Shown: positions 39,996 through 48,884 of the stretch, piece by piece | Position numbering within the stretch: the stretch's first letter is position 1 | Layout of the letters: every line of letters starts with the position of its first letter | From: Rhodosalinus sp041365695 | GTDB taxonomy: Bacteria; Pseudomonadota; Alphaproteobacteria; Rhodobacterales; Rhodobacteraceae | Assembly (NCBI RefSeq): GCF_041365695.1 | Contig: NZ_JBGFSJ010000009.1 | Coordinates: forward strand, 1 to 64,000 | Reading direction: 5' to 3' | DNA length: 64,000 nucleotides | Translations under genes and position numbers: made by a program | The notes under the pieces: model-generated | The model's input: only the letters and a program-made list of their open reading frames with translations | What the model was told of the DNA's origin: nothing | The model's database searches: none

Positions 39996-40751
39996 ATGAG
40001 CAACGAGACCGTCCTCGACATACGCGGCCTGAACCATTGGTTCGGCAGCGGCGACGCCCGCAAACAGGCTTTGTTCGACATAAACATGACGCTGGAGCGC
40101 GGCAGTTTCACCGTGCTGATGGGACCGTCAGGATCGGGCAAGACCACGCTGCTGACACTGGCCGGATGTCTGCGCGGCGTGGAAGACGGGTCTGTGCGGC
40201 TCTTGGGGCACGAGTTGCGCGATGCGCCCGAGGCAGAGCTGACCCTGCTGCGCCAGCGGCTGGGGTTCATCTTCCAGGCACACAATCTGCATGAAAGCCT
40301 GACGGCGCTGCAGAACGTCATCATGGGGGTACAGGTCCGCCCTGGCCTGCCGGACGGCCTTGCCCGGCAGGCGGCGGCCCGTGCTCTCGACCTGGTGGGG
40401 CTGTCCGACCGAATAGATTACCTGCCCGCGAACCTGTCGGGCGGGCAGAAACAGCGCGTCGCGGTGGCCCGTGCGCTGGTCGGCAACCCGGCGATGGTGC
40501 AGGCGGACGAGCCGACGGCCGCGCTGGACAAGGACAGCGCGGCCGACGTGATCGATCTTCTCAAGCGCCTCGGCGCGGCGCGCGGCACGACGACCCTTCT
40601 GGTCACGCACGACAATCGCATCCTCGACCGTGCCGACCGCATCCTCACGCTGGAGGATGGCCGTATCGTCTCCAGCGACATTGGACCGGCCGCAACACTC
40701 GCTGACCGCAACGCATATTCGGATTCAGGGTCATCCAGTCCGCAGGGATGA
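39996..40751 (+). CDS. DevA-type ABC transporter ATP-binding protein
   Basis: The 251-residue ATPase has Walker A GPSGSGKTT near residue 48, Q-loop FIFQAHNLHESLTALQN, signature LSGGQKQRVAVARAL near residue 146 and Walker B VQADEPTAALD, with the H-loop in LLVTHDN. It belongs to the MacB/LolD-like subgroup that pairs with DevC permeases. It is the last gene of the exporter operon. Phage and recombinase remnants on the other strand begin about 90 bases later. Confidence 0.9.
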   Translation: MSNETVLDIRGLNHWFGSGDARKQALFDINMTLERGSFTVLMGPSGSGKTTLLTLAGCLRGVEDGSVRLLGHELRDAPEAELTLLRQRLGFIFQAHNLHESLTALQNVIMGVQVRPGLPDGLARQAAARALDLVGLSDRIDYLPANLSGGQKQRVAVARALVGNPAMVQADEPTAALDKDSAADVIDLLKRLGAARGTTTLLVTHDNRILDRADRILTLEDGRIVSSDIGPAATLADRNAYSDSGSSSPQG

Positions 40752-40841
40752 TCAAGATGGCCACGGAATTCTGTTCATGTGCCGCGACATCTTCCGGTCT
40801 GGGACGCGCTCGCGGAGGATCAACCGTCTTATAATTATTTT

Positions 40842-41090
40842 CTAATTTAAAACAGAGACTTGAACGGCGGAGAACGTCCGGCCCCGGTCCCATTCCCTCC
40901 GGGTGATTTCGCCGCGCTCCATCCGCTTCCGCCACGCCCATGCCCGGCCGATGGCACGCAGCACGCGGGGATCCTGTCCTGGCGGCGGTTCCGAGGTCTC
41001 GATATCCCGCGGCGGCAGGATGCGCGGGCGACCGCCGCGCTTGCGGATCGTGAGCTGGATGTGGACGCGGATCGTCTCGTTCGAGGGCAT
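40842..41090 (-). pseudogene. Recombinase-associated phage protein, C-terminally truncated
   Basis: The frame contains IQLTIRKRGGRPRILPP and QDPRVLRAIGRAWAWRKRME, the start of a small HTH protein that follows serine recombinases in Rhodobacterales prophages (RKRGGRPKILPP type, usually with a further MLRLAYLAPDI-like region). After GEIT the sequence diverges and ends at 82 aa, so the helix-turn-helix half is missing. Its ATG overlaps the stop of the recombinase remnant. It was probably cut when the DevBCA side of the island was joined. Confidence 0.55.
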
Positions 41091-41908
41091 CAGGCAGCGT
41101 CCTCCCGCGAGGGCGCTATCAGACTTGCAAGCGCGCCGAGGCCGTCATGGCGCAGGTCGATGTCGATCCCGCCCTCGCCCACAGTCACGCGCGCCACGAG
41201 CAGCTGAACGACGCGGGCCTGCTCGGCCGGAATCAGCGCCTTCCAGAGATCATCGAACTGCGTGAGCGCCGCGGTCACGGTGCCCTCGTCGAGGTCGGGC
41301 CGCTCCTTCTTGAGCGTGCGGGCGGTGCGCGCGATGATCTCTGGCGTGCGCAGCAGCCGCCGGATTTCGCCGATGACCGCTTCCTCCACCATGGCCGCGG
41401 GGAGCCGCTGGGGCCCGCGCAGCTCGGCCGTGGGCCGCTTCTGGATCACGTCCATCGAGACGTAATAGCAGTAGCGCCGGTTGCCCTTCTTCGTGTGGTG
41501 CGGGGTCATCGCGGCGCCGGACTGGGTGAAGATCAGCCCGCGCAGCAGCGCCGGCTCGGTGCTCCGGGTGCGTCCGGCGCGCTGGTTCCGGTTGCCGGCC
41601 AGCACGGCATGCGCCGCGTCCCACAGCTCCGCATCGACGATGGGCTCGTGCACGCCGGGATAGGTCTCGCCCTTGTGGGTGATCTCGCCGCGGTAGATGC
41701 GGTTGTGCAGCAGCTTGTAGAGCGCCCCGCGGTCGATGGGCCGGCCGCGCTTGGAGCGGATGCCGCGGGCGTTCAGTTCCCGGATCACGGCGGTGGTTGA
41801 GTCGGAGGGCGCGAAAAGCTCGAACATGCTCCGGACCTGCGCGGCCTCGGCCGCGTTCACGATAAGCTTGCGGTCGACCACGTCGTAGCCGAGCGGCACG
41901 TAGCCGCC
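41090..41908 (-). pseudogene. Large serine recombinase, catalytic domain missing
   Basis: The minus-strand frame starts abruptly at GGYVPLGYDVVDRKLIVN and contains the recombinase domain (FELFAPSDSTTAVIRELNAR), the zinc-ribbon block (LLRGLIFTQSGAAMTPHHTK then KGNRRYCYYVS) and the coiled-coil/C-terminal region. The upstream ~150 residues with the serine nucleophile are absent; the codon just before GGYV is TAG. In prophages of this type the gene encodes the integrase. Its position at the far end of the island suggests it once drove integration of this or a previous element. Confidence 0.8.
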
Positions 41909-42203
41909 CTATGTGCCGGATCGCATCGGCGAGGTCGCGCGCCCGGTCGAGGCTGACTTTCAGCCCTCTGTCTCTCCGCCGGAGTTCGTCGTCGGATCCG
42001 GGGCAGAACACGCGCCAGCCTTCGCGCGGATGCGCAACGCGAGCGCATGGCGCGTCGAGCCCGGTCTTCTCGGCGATGCCACGACAAAAGGTGGCGCCGC
42101 GCACCCGGCCGCGCCCGATTGAGCGGGGATCGCCCCTGGTGGGCACGCGGCCGACCATCGGACACCACGCCGCGGACGTGCCCCATGAAAACGCCGCGGT
42201 CAC
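41909..42203 (-). other. Unrecognised coding-like fragment upstream of the recombinase remnant
   Basis: A minus-strand frame of about 98 codons has strong G/C third positions and reads FCRGIAEKTGLDAPCARVAH, then VFCPGSDDELRRRDRGLKVS and LDRARDLADAIRHI before it runs out of frame into the recombinase piece. It looks like the rest of a real phage-type gene. I do not recognise it, and no good start or ribosome site is seen. Confidence 0.35.
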
Positions 42204-42271
42204 GGGTCACTGTTCCGTCATGAAACTGCAACCCCCCTGTTGAGAAAGCGTGGCAAGGGGTACGACGCAGA

Positions 42272-43621
42272 ATGCACCGCAGCGGACATGTCCCGATGCT
42301 CGGTCCCGTTTTCCGGCGCTGTGCCGCCATTTTCGTTCTCGCCGGCCTTGCCGGCGGCCGCGCCCCGGCGGATCCCCAGTCGTTCACGGCCACGCTCAGG
42401 GCACATGCGGTCCTGCCCGCGCAGTCCTTCGTGCCCGCGCCACCGGACGCGCCGGCCCTCTTCGCGATGTCCGGCCGCTTCACCGTCGGCGCGCGGACGG
42501 AGTCGCTCTACGCGATTCGAAACCCGGCGACCGGCCTCGCCCGCCCCTTCCCCGAAATGGCGCTCCAGGGCTTCTCCGGCATACGGAGCCTCGGCGACGA
42601 CCGTTTCCTGATGCTCACCGACAACGGCTTCGGCTCCAAGGCGAACTCGGCCGACGCGCTGCTGATGTTCAGCGTGCTCCGGGCGGACTGGGAGGCGGGG
42701 CGGCTCGTGCCCGAGCGCACGGTCTTCCTGTCCGACCCGGACCGCGTCGTGCCCTTCCCGATCGCCACGGAGGCCACGCAGACGCGCTATCTCACGGGCG
42801 CGGACTTCGACCCCGAATCCATCCAGCCCGTGGGCGACGGCTACTGGATCGGCGACGAGTTCGGGCCCTGGCTGCTGGAGGTGGACGGCGCGGGCGCGGT
42901 CCGGCAGGTGATCGCCACCGCGCCCGGCGGCGATCTCATCCGCTCGCCCGACAATGCCTTCGTCGCCGCGCCCGACCCGGGCGCCGACCTGCCCGCGGAC
43001 GTCGTGGCCCCGCGCTCGGGCGGTTTCGAGGGAATGGCGCTCTCCGAGGACGGCCGGACGCTCCATCCCCTGCTCGAGAAGCCGCTTTTCGATCCGGCCA
43101 CGGGCGGGCCCGAGACGATCGACGGACGGCCCGTCCTGCGCATGTTCGAGTTCGACGCCCTGACCGGCGAATGGGGGGACGCAGTGCGCTACTACCCGCT
43201 CGAAGACGCCGGCCACGCCATCGGCGACTTCAACATCGTCGAGGGCACGCGCGCGCTCGTCATCGAGCGCGACGGCGGCCAGGGCGACCCGCGCGAGGGC
43301 TGGCCCGCGCGCCCGGCCGGGTTCAAGCGGATCTATCTCGTCGATCTCGCGCGGACCGATCCGTCGGGGGTGCTCGAGAAGATCGCCTACATCGATCTCA
43401 TGGCGATCGCGGATCCGGCAGGCGTCGCGCCCCGCGGCACGATCGACGGCGTGTTCGCGTTCCCCTTCGTCACGATCGAGAACGTGGACCGGGTGGGGCC
43501 GGCCCGGATCGTCGTGGCCAACGACAACAACTACCCCTTCTCGGTGGGCCGACAGCAGGGCCGGGCCGACGACACCGAGATGATCCTGCTCGAGGTCGGC
43601 GACTTCCTCGCCGCGGAATGA
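42272..43621 (+). CDS. Esterase-like activity of phytase family protein
   Basis: The 449-residue secreted protein has a signal peptide (CAAIFVLAGLAGGRAPADPQ) and the beta-propeller motifs of the phytase-like esterase family (Pfam Phytase-like): GFSGIRSLGDDRFLMLTDNG near residue 95, FDPESIQPVGDGYWIGDEFG near 175, GFEGMALSEDGRTLHPLLEK near 252 and VVANDNNYPFS near the end. Members are presumed periplasmic phosphoesterases; substrate unknown. It is the first intact chromosomal gene after the island and is convergent with ychF. Confidence 0.88.
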   Translation: MHRSGHVPMLGPVFRRCAAIFVLAGLAGGRAPADPQSFTATLRAHAVLPAQSFVPAPPDAPALFAMSGRFTVGARTESLYAIRNPATGLARPFPEMALQGFSGIRSLGDDRFLMLTDNGFGSKANSADALLMFSVLRADWEAGRLVPERTVFLSDPDRVVPFPIATEATQTRYLTGADFDPESIQPVGDGYWIGDEFGPWLLEVDGAGAVRQVIATAPGGDLIRSPDNAFVAAPDPGADLPADVVAPRSGGFEGMALSEDGRTLHPLLEKPLFDPATGGPETIDGRPVLRMFEFDALTGEWGDAVRYYPLEDAGHAIGDFNIVEGTRALVIERDGGQGDPREGWPARPAGFKRIYLVDLARTDPSGVLEKIAYIDLMAIADPAGVAPRGTIDGVFAFPFVTIENVDRVGPARIVVANDNNYPFSVGRQQGRADDTEMILLEVGDFLAAE

Positions 43622-43641
43622 GGCGGGGGGGCCTGCGCGAC

Positions 43642-43665
43642 GGGGGCGGGCCCGGCCCGTCCCCC
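43642..43665. terminator. Hairpin between convergent genes
   Basis: GGGGGCGGGCC pairs with GGCCCGTCCCCC across the short gap between the phytase-like gene and ychF. It has no clear T-run but would serve both strands. Confidence 0.4.
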
Positions 43666-43667
43666 TC

Positions 43668-44765
43668 TCAGGTGTTGAAGAGGAAGTGCAGCACGTCGCC
43701 TTCCTTGACGACGTAGGCCTTGCCCTCGGCGCGCATCCTCCCCGCCTCCTTGGCGGCCTGCTCGCCGCCAAGCTCCACGAAATCGTCATAGGCTATGGTC
43801 TCGGCGCGGATGAAGCCCCTCTCGAAATCCCCGTGGATGACGCCCGCCGCCTGGGGCGCGCGGGTGCCTTCGCGGATCGTCCAGGCGCGGGCCTCCTTCG
43901 GGCCCACGGTAAAGAAGGTCTGAAGGTGCAGCAGCTCGTAGCCCGCGCGGATCAGCCGGTCGAGACCCGGCTCCTCGAGCCCCATCTCGTCGAGGAACAT
44001 CTCGGCCTCCTCGGCGTCGAGCTGGGCGAGCTCCTCCTCGATGCGGGCCGAGATCACCACCGTGCCGGCGCCCTGCCCCGCCGCCATCTCGGCCACGCGG
44101 GCGGACTGCGCGTTGCCGTGTCCGGCCGAGCTTTCCTCGACGTTGCAGACGTAGAGCACGGGCTTCGCGGTCAGAAGCTGGAGCGCCTTCCACGCCTTCG
44201 CGTCCTCCTCGTCCACCTCGACGAGGCGCGCGGGCTTGCCCTCCGACAGCATGGCGAGGGCGGCGTTGAGCAGCCGTTCCTGCTGCACCGCCTCCTTGTC
44301 GCCGCCGCGAACCTTCCGCGACAGGCCCTGAAGGCGTTTCTCTATGCTTTCCATGTCGGCGAGCATGAGCTCGGTCTCGATGGTCTCGGCGTCGGCGACG
44401 GGATCGACGCGGCCCTCGACATGGGTCACGTCGTCGTCCTCGAAGCAGCGCAGCACATGGGCGATGGCGTCCACCTCGCGGATGTTGGCGAGGAACTGGT
44501 TGCCGAGCCCCTCACCCCTCGAGGCGCCCTTCACGAGGCCCGCGATGTCCACGAAGGTCATCCGGGTCGGCACGATCTGCCGCGAGCCCGCGATGGCGGC
44601 CAGCCGATCGAGCCGCGCGTCGGGCACGGCGACCTCGCCCACATTGGGCTCGATCGTGCAGAAGGGGAAATTGGCCGCCTGCGCCGCGGCGGTGCGGGTC
44701 AGCGCGTTGAAGAGCGTGGACTTGCCCACGTTCGGCAGCCCCACGATTCCGACCTTGAAGCCCAT
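43668..44765 (-). CDS. ychF: Redox-regulated ATPase/GTPase YchF
   Basis: The 365-residue protein has the OBG-type P-loop GLPNVGKSTLFNAL at residues 8-21, switch DIAGLVKGASRGEGLGNQFL, and the C-terminal TGS domain (FFTVGPKEARAWTIREG, VIHGDFERGFIRAETI). Bacterial YchF binds ATP rather than GTP, interacts with the ribosome and downregulates the oxidative stress response. Length matches the E. coli protein (363 aa). The ATG at 44765 has AAGGGA ten bases upstream. It is a core gene divergent from trpA. Confidence 0.97.
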   Translation of the reverse strand: MGFKVGIVGLPNVGKSTLFNALTRTAAAQAANFPFCTIEPNVGEVAVPDARLDRLAAIAGSRQIVPTRMTFVDIAGLVKGASRGEGLGNQFLANIREVDAIAHVLRCFEDDDVTHVEGRVDPVADAETIETELMLADMESIEKRLQGLSRKVRGGDKEAVQQERLLNAALAMLSEGKPARLVEVDEEDAKAWKALQLLTAKPVLYVCNVEESSAGHGNAQSARVAEMAAGQGAGTVVISARIEEELAQLDAEEAEMFLDEMGLEEPGLDRLIRAGYELLHLQTFFTVGPKEARAWTIREGTRAPQAAGVIHGDFERGFIRAETIAYDDFVELGGEQAAKEAGRMRAEGKAYVVKEGDVLHFLFNT

Positions 44766-44934
44766 GCGCGTCCCTTCCCTGGCGTGACGGCGCGTGTCTA
44801 GGCAGGAAGGCTGGGCGGCGCAAGCCGCGCAGGGCGACGGCGGGAAAAACCGCGCGGGCCGGACGGGCGCAGCCATTGATTTCGCCGCGCCCGTGAGGCA
44901 ATGGAGCGCGGACCACCAGCGCCCGGAGGAGCCC

Positions 44935-45726
44935 ATGACCCGCATCGCCGCCCGTTTCGCGAGGCTGAAGGCCGAGGGGCGCAAGGCGTTCGTCGCCTAC
45001 ATCATGGCCGGCGACCCCGATTACGAGACCTCGCTGGACGTGCTCATGGGCCTGCCCGGCGCGGGCGTCGACATCGTGGAACTGGGCGTGCCCTTCACCG
45101 ACCCGATGGCCGACGGCCCCACCATCCAGCGTGCCGGCCAGCGCGCGCTGGAGGGCGGCCAGACGCTGGAGAAGACGCTCGCCATGGCGCGCGCCTTCCG
45201 CGAGCGCGACGACGAGACCCCGATCGTGCTCATGGGATACTACAACCCGATCTACAATCGCGGCGTCGCGCGCTTTCTCGAGGATGCGCGCGCGGCGGGC
45301 ATCGACGGCCTGATCGTGGTGGACCTTCCGCCCGAGGAGGATGACGAGCTCTGCCTGCCGGCGAAGGCCGCAGGGCTCGATTTCATCCGCCTGGCCACGC
45401 CGACCACGGACGACAGGCGCCTGCCCAAGGTGCTCGAGAACACCTCCGGCTTCGTCTACTACGTCTCGATCACCGGGATCACCGGCGCGGCGGAGGCGCA
45501 GGCGGCCGACGTGGGCCCCGATGTCGCGCGCATCAAGTCGCAGACCGACCTGCCCGTCGTGGTGGGCTTCGGCATCAGGTCGCCCGCGACCGCCGAGGCC
45601 ATCGCCGGGGTGGCCGACGGCGCCGTCGTGGGCAGCGCGATCGTGGGCGAAATCGCCGCAGGCAAGCCCGTGCCGGACATTCTCTCCTTCGTGAGAAGCC
45701 TCGCGGACGGCGCGCACCGGGGCTGA
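44935..45726 (+). CDS. trpA: Tryptophan synthase alpha subunit
   Basis: The 263-residue TIM barrel cleaves indole-3-glycerol phosphate and passes indole to TrpB. The catalytic Glu and Asp are visible in VDIVELGVPFTDPMADGP (residues ~44-61), and the phosphate-binding loop in VVGFGIRSPATAEAI and GAVVGSAIV. GGAGG eight bases before the ATG fixes the start. Here trpA is about 9 kb from trpB and in the opposite orientation, unlike the enteric operon but common in Rhodobacterales. Confidence 0.97.
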   Translation: MTRIAARFARLKAEGRKAFVAYIMAGDPDYETSLDVLMGLPGAGVDIVELGVPFTDPMADGPTIQRAGQRALEGGQTLEKTLAMARAFRERDDETPIVLMGYYNPIYNRGVARFLEDARAAGIDGLIVVDLPPEEDDELCLPAKAAGLDFIRLATPTTDDRRLPKVLENTSGFVYYVSITGITGAAEAQAADVGPDVARIKSQTDLPVVVGFGIRSPATAEAIAGVADGAVVGSAIVGEIAAGKPVPDILSFVRSLADGAHRG

Positions 45727-45803
45727 GCGCGGCGTCCTGGCAATTGCCACGCCGCGCGCACGTTGCTACGCCTTTTCGGGATTTGCGCGAGGAGGCGGCG
45801 ACC

Positions 45804-46973
45804 ATGCCCGTGATCACGAACATCGACGACCTGAAGCGGATCTACGCCCGTCGGGTCCCGCGCATGTTCCATGATTACTGCGAGTCGGGCAGCTGGACCG
45901 AACAGACCTTCCGCGAGAACGTCTCGGACTTCGACCTGATCCGCCTGCGCCAGCGCGTCGCCGTGGACATGGCGGACCGGTCGACCGCCTCGAGCATGGT
46001 GGGCGAGGACGTGGCGATGCCGGTGGCGCTCGCGCCCGTGGGCATGACCGGGATGCAGGCCGCCGACGGCGAGATCAAGGCCGCGCGGGCGGCCGAGCGC
46101 TTCGGCGTGCCGTTCACCCTGTCGACCATGTCGATCTGCTCGATCGAGGACGTGGCGGCGCACACCTCGAAACCCTTCTGGTTCCAGCTCTACGTCATGC
46201 AGGACGAGGACTACGTGGACCGGCTGATCGCCCGCGCGAAAGAGGCGAAGTGCTCCGCGCTCGTCATCACGCTCGATCTGCAGATCCTCGGCCAGCGGCA
46301 CAAGGACCTGAAGAACGGCCTCTCCGCCCCGCCGAAGCTGACGCTCTCGACCATGGCGGACCTCGCCACGAAATGGAGCTGGGGGCTGGAGATGCTCGGC
46401 ACGAAGCGGCGGCAGTTCGGCAACATCGTGGGCCACGTCAAGGGCGTCTCGGACCCGGCCTCGCTGATGTCCTGGATCAACGAGCAGTTCGACCTCACGC
46501 TCGACTGGGACAAGGTGAAGAAGCTCCGCGACAAGTGGGACGGGCCGGTGATCCTCAAGGGCATCCTCGACGCCGAGGATGCGAAGGCCGCGCTCGCCGT
46601 GGGGGCCGACGCGATCGTGGTTTCGAACCATGGCGGGCGGCAACTCGACGGGGCGCTCTCGTCGATCCGGGCCCTGCCCTCGATCCTCGACGCGGTGGGC
46701 GACCGGATCGAGGTGCATCTCGATGGCGGCATCCGCTCGGGCCAGGACGTGCTGAAGGCGGTCGCGCTCGGCGCGAAGGGCACCTATATCGGCCGCGCCT
46801 TCGTCTACGGGCTGGGCGCCATGGGCCAGAAGGGCGTGAGCACGGCGCTCGACGTGATCCGCAAGGAGCTCGACACGACCATGGCGCTTTGCGGGCGGCG
46901 GCGCGTCGACGAGCTCGACCGCGACATCCTGCTGGTGCCGCGCGATTTCGAGGGCACCTGGCAGACCGGCTGA
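45804..46973 (+). CDS. lldD: FMN-dependent L-lactate dehydrogenase
   Basis: The 389-residue flavoprotein has the alpha-hydroxyacid oxidase signature SNHGGRQLDG near residue 274, with the catalytic His, and the downstream FMN phosphate loop (HLDGGIRSGQDVLKAVALGA). The N-terminus (VITNIDDLKRIYARRVPRMF) matches LldD. The enzyme oxidises L-lactate to pyruvate and feeds electrons to the quinone pool at the membrane. GAGGAGG about eight bases upstream supports the ATG at 45804. Glycolate or mandelate-type substrates cannot be fully excluded. Confidence 0.92.
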   Translation: MPVITNIDDLKRIYARRVPRMFHDYCESGSWTEQTFRENVSDFDLIRLRQRVAVDMADRSTASSMVGEDVAMPVALAPVGMTGMQAADGEIKAARAAERFGVPFTLSTMSICSIEDVAAHTSKPFWFQLYVMQDEDYVDRLIARAKEAKCSALVITLDLQILGQRHKDLKNGLSAPPKLTLSTMADLATKWSWGLEMLGTKRRQFGNIVGHVKGVSDPASLMSWINEQFDLTLDWDKVKKLRDKWDGPVILKGILDAEDAKAALAVGADAIVVSNHGGRQLDGALSSIRALPSILDAVGDRIEVHLDGGIRSGQDVLKAVALGAKGTYIGRAFVYGLGAMGQKGVSTALDVIRKELDTTMALCGRRRVDELDRDILLVPRDFEGTWQTG

Positions 46974-46981
46974 CCGGCCCC

Positions 46982-47602
46982 GTGCTGATCTTCTCGCGCC
47001 AGAACCTCGCCCTGCTGGCGGTGCCCAAGACCGGCTCCACCGCGCTGGAGACGGCGCTGCGGGGGCGCGCGGACATCGTCTTTCGCGGCCGGTTCCGCCA
47101 CATGACCGCGCGGCGCTTCGCGCGCCGGGTGGCGCCCCTGCTCGAAGACGGCTACCGCCTCGCGCCGGAGGTGGTCGCGGTGATGCGCGAGCCCACGGAC
47201 CGGCTCGCAAGCTGGTGGCGCTACCGCAGCCGCCCCGGCGCGACCCACGGCGTCGGCGACGCGGATTTCCCGGCCTTCGTGCAGGCGGTGCTGTCCCCCT
47301 CCCCGCCCGCCTGGGCCGGCGTGGGCGACCAGCACGCTTTCCTGACGGACGGGGGACGGCTGGCGGTGGACCATCTCTTCGCCTACGAGGCGATGCCGCG
47401 CCTGCTGGCCTTCCTGTCCGAACGCTTCGAGACGGAGATCTCGCTGCCGCGCAAGAACGTCTCGGCACCGCGCGACGCCGCGCTGCCCGGGGCGCTGCAC
47501 GATCGCCTGCGCGCGGCGCGGGCGCAGGAATACGCGCTTCACGCGCGCCTCATGGCGGCGGGCGGTTACCTCGGACCCGGCTCAGCCGCTCCGGCGCGTT
47601 GA
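46982..47602 (+). CDS. Sulfotransferase family protein
   Basis: The protein (206 aa) starts with GTG eight bases after the lldD stop. It has a PAPS 5'-phosphosulfate loop-like motif VPKTGSTALE near residue 13 and the 3'-phosphate region VAVMREPTDRLASWWRYR near residue 65, the two marks of the sulfotransferase fold. It would move a sulfo group from PAPS to a carbohydrate or small molecule, substrate unknown. There is no clear Shine-Dalgarno; coupling to lldD translation is possible. Its 3' end overlaps the convergent MFS gene by 21 bases. Confidence 0.75.
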   Translation: MLIFSRQNLALLAVPKTGSTALETALRGRADIVFRGRFRHMTARRFARRVAPLLEDGYRLAPEVVAVMREPTDRLASWWRYRSRPGATHGVGDADFPAFVQAVLSPSPPAWAGVGDQHAFLTDGGRLAVDHLFAYEAMPRLLAFLSERFETEISLPRKNVSAPRDAALPGALHDRLRAARAQEYALHARLMAAGGYLGPGSAAPAR

Positions 47603-48736
47603 CGCGGCAAGCCAGGGCCCGAGGGCCAGAGGGATGAGCGCGAGCGCCCCCGCCACGGCGAGGAAGGACAGCCACAGGCCCTGCCATTCCGACAGGAAGC
47701 CCATGGCGGGCGGGCCCAGGAAGAAGCCCGTGTAGCCGATCGCCGAGGCGAGCGAGATCGCCCGCATCCGGCGCTCGCCTGCGCCGCGTCCGACGAGCGC
47801 GAGCGCGAGCGGCACGATGACCGACACGCCGAGCCCCATCGCCGCGAAGCCGAGATAGGCCCAGCCCAGCCCCGGCGCCCAGGCGGCCAGCCCCGCGCCC
47901 GCCGCCGCGAACCCGGCCGCCCAGCGCAGAAGCGCGGCCTCGCCCACGCGGCCGAGGACGGCCTGCGCGGACAGGCGGCCCACCCCGGTGGCGAGGCTCA
48001 GGATCACCGGCCCCAGCGCCGCGGCCGCCGGGCCCGCACCCGCGCTGCGTTCGAGGTGAAGCGCGGACCAGCCGTCGCTCGCCTGCTCCGCGATGAAGCC
48101 CACGAGGATCACCGCGCCCCCGGCGGCGACCAGCGCGCCCGCGCCGGCGGGCGGCCGCCCCACGGCGGCAGGCTCGGGCCGCGCATCGGGATCCGCCCCG
48201 GCGCAGGCAAGCGCAAGGGGCAGCACGAGCAGGGCCGCCACCCACAGGATGACCGGCAGGGGCACGCCGCCCTCACGTGCGAGGCCGGCCGAGAAGGCGG
48301 CGAGCGCGAGCGCGACGGCGTAGATGCCGTGGACGAGGTTCATCAGCCCGCGCCCGGTGCCCGCCTCCGTCCGGGCGATGCGGACGTTCACCGTCACGTC
48401 CATCAGCCCCGAGGCCGTGCCACCCACGAAAAGCGCCACGCCGAACAGAAGGCGCGTGTCCGCCGCGCCCAGCAGCGCGAGCGCCACCGCCATGGCCAGC
48501 GCCGAAAGCGCCGCAGCCCGGCCCGCGAGCGCCCGCTCCAGCGGCCCCGCCAGCAGGACGGCGACCCCCGCGCCGCAGGTCGCCAGCAGCAGCAGAAGGC
48601 CGAGCTCCGCATCGCTCGCCCCCGCGCGCGTCTTGATCTGCGGCATCAGCGCGGCGAGCATGCCCCAGAAGAGCGCCATCGCCGCGAAGGCGGCAGAGGG
48701 CGCGCGTGTCAGGGCAAGGTCTCGCAAGGCCGGCAT
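47582..48736 (-). CDS. MFS transporter
   Basis: The 384-residue protein has about twelve transmembrane helices with an Ala/Gly/Leu-rich composition. Pattern features of the FucP/YbjJ-like MFS branch are visible: GMLAALMPQIKTRAGASDAE near residue 25, GTASGLMDVTVNVRIARTEA near residue 105 and GFIAEQASDGWSALHLE near residue 213. The substrate cannot be predicted. It is divergent from rplY and convergent with the sulfotransferase gene. Confidence 0.85.
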   Translation of the reverse strand: MPALRDLALTRAPSAAFAAMALFWGMLAALMPQIKTRAGASDAELGLLLLLATCGAGVAVLLAGPLERALAGRAAALSALAMAVALALLGAADTRLLFGVALFVGGTASGLMDVTVNVRIARTEAGTGRGLMNLVHGIYAVALALAAFSAGLAREGGVPLPVILWVAALLVLPLALACAGADPDARPEPAAVGRPPAGAGALVAAGGAVILVGFIAEQASDGWSALHLERSAGAGPAAAALGPVILSLATGVGRLSAQAVLGRVGEAALLRWAAGFAAAGAGLAAWAPGLGWAYLGFAAMGLGVSVIVPLALALVGRGAGERRMRAISLASAIGYTGFFLGPPAMGFLSEWQGLWLSFLAVAGALALIPLALGPWLAASTRRSG

Positions 48737-48884
48737 GGAAAGGCTCTGTCACGGCGCCCGCGCCCGGGCAAGCCGCGTCTCTGCCGAACCGCTCTTGCCA
48801 ACCGGGCCGATCCGGTTTATTCGCGCGCCTTCACGCGGGCATACACCCTTGGAGGATGCCTGCCTCAATCAAGGAGACACCGAC

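Noticed and set aside
41250..42203. A 317-codon minus-strand frame spanning the recombinase start
   Set aside because: Only its first ~98 codons look coding; the rest reads the recombinase gene out of frame.
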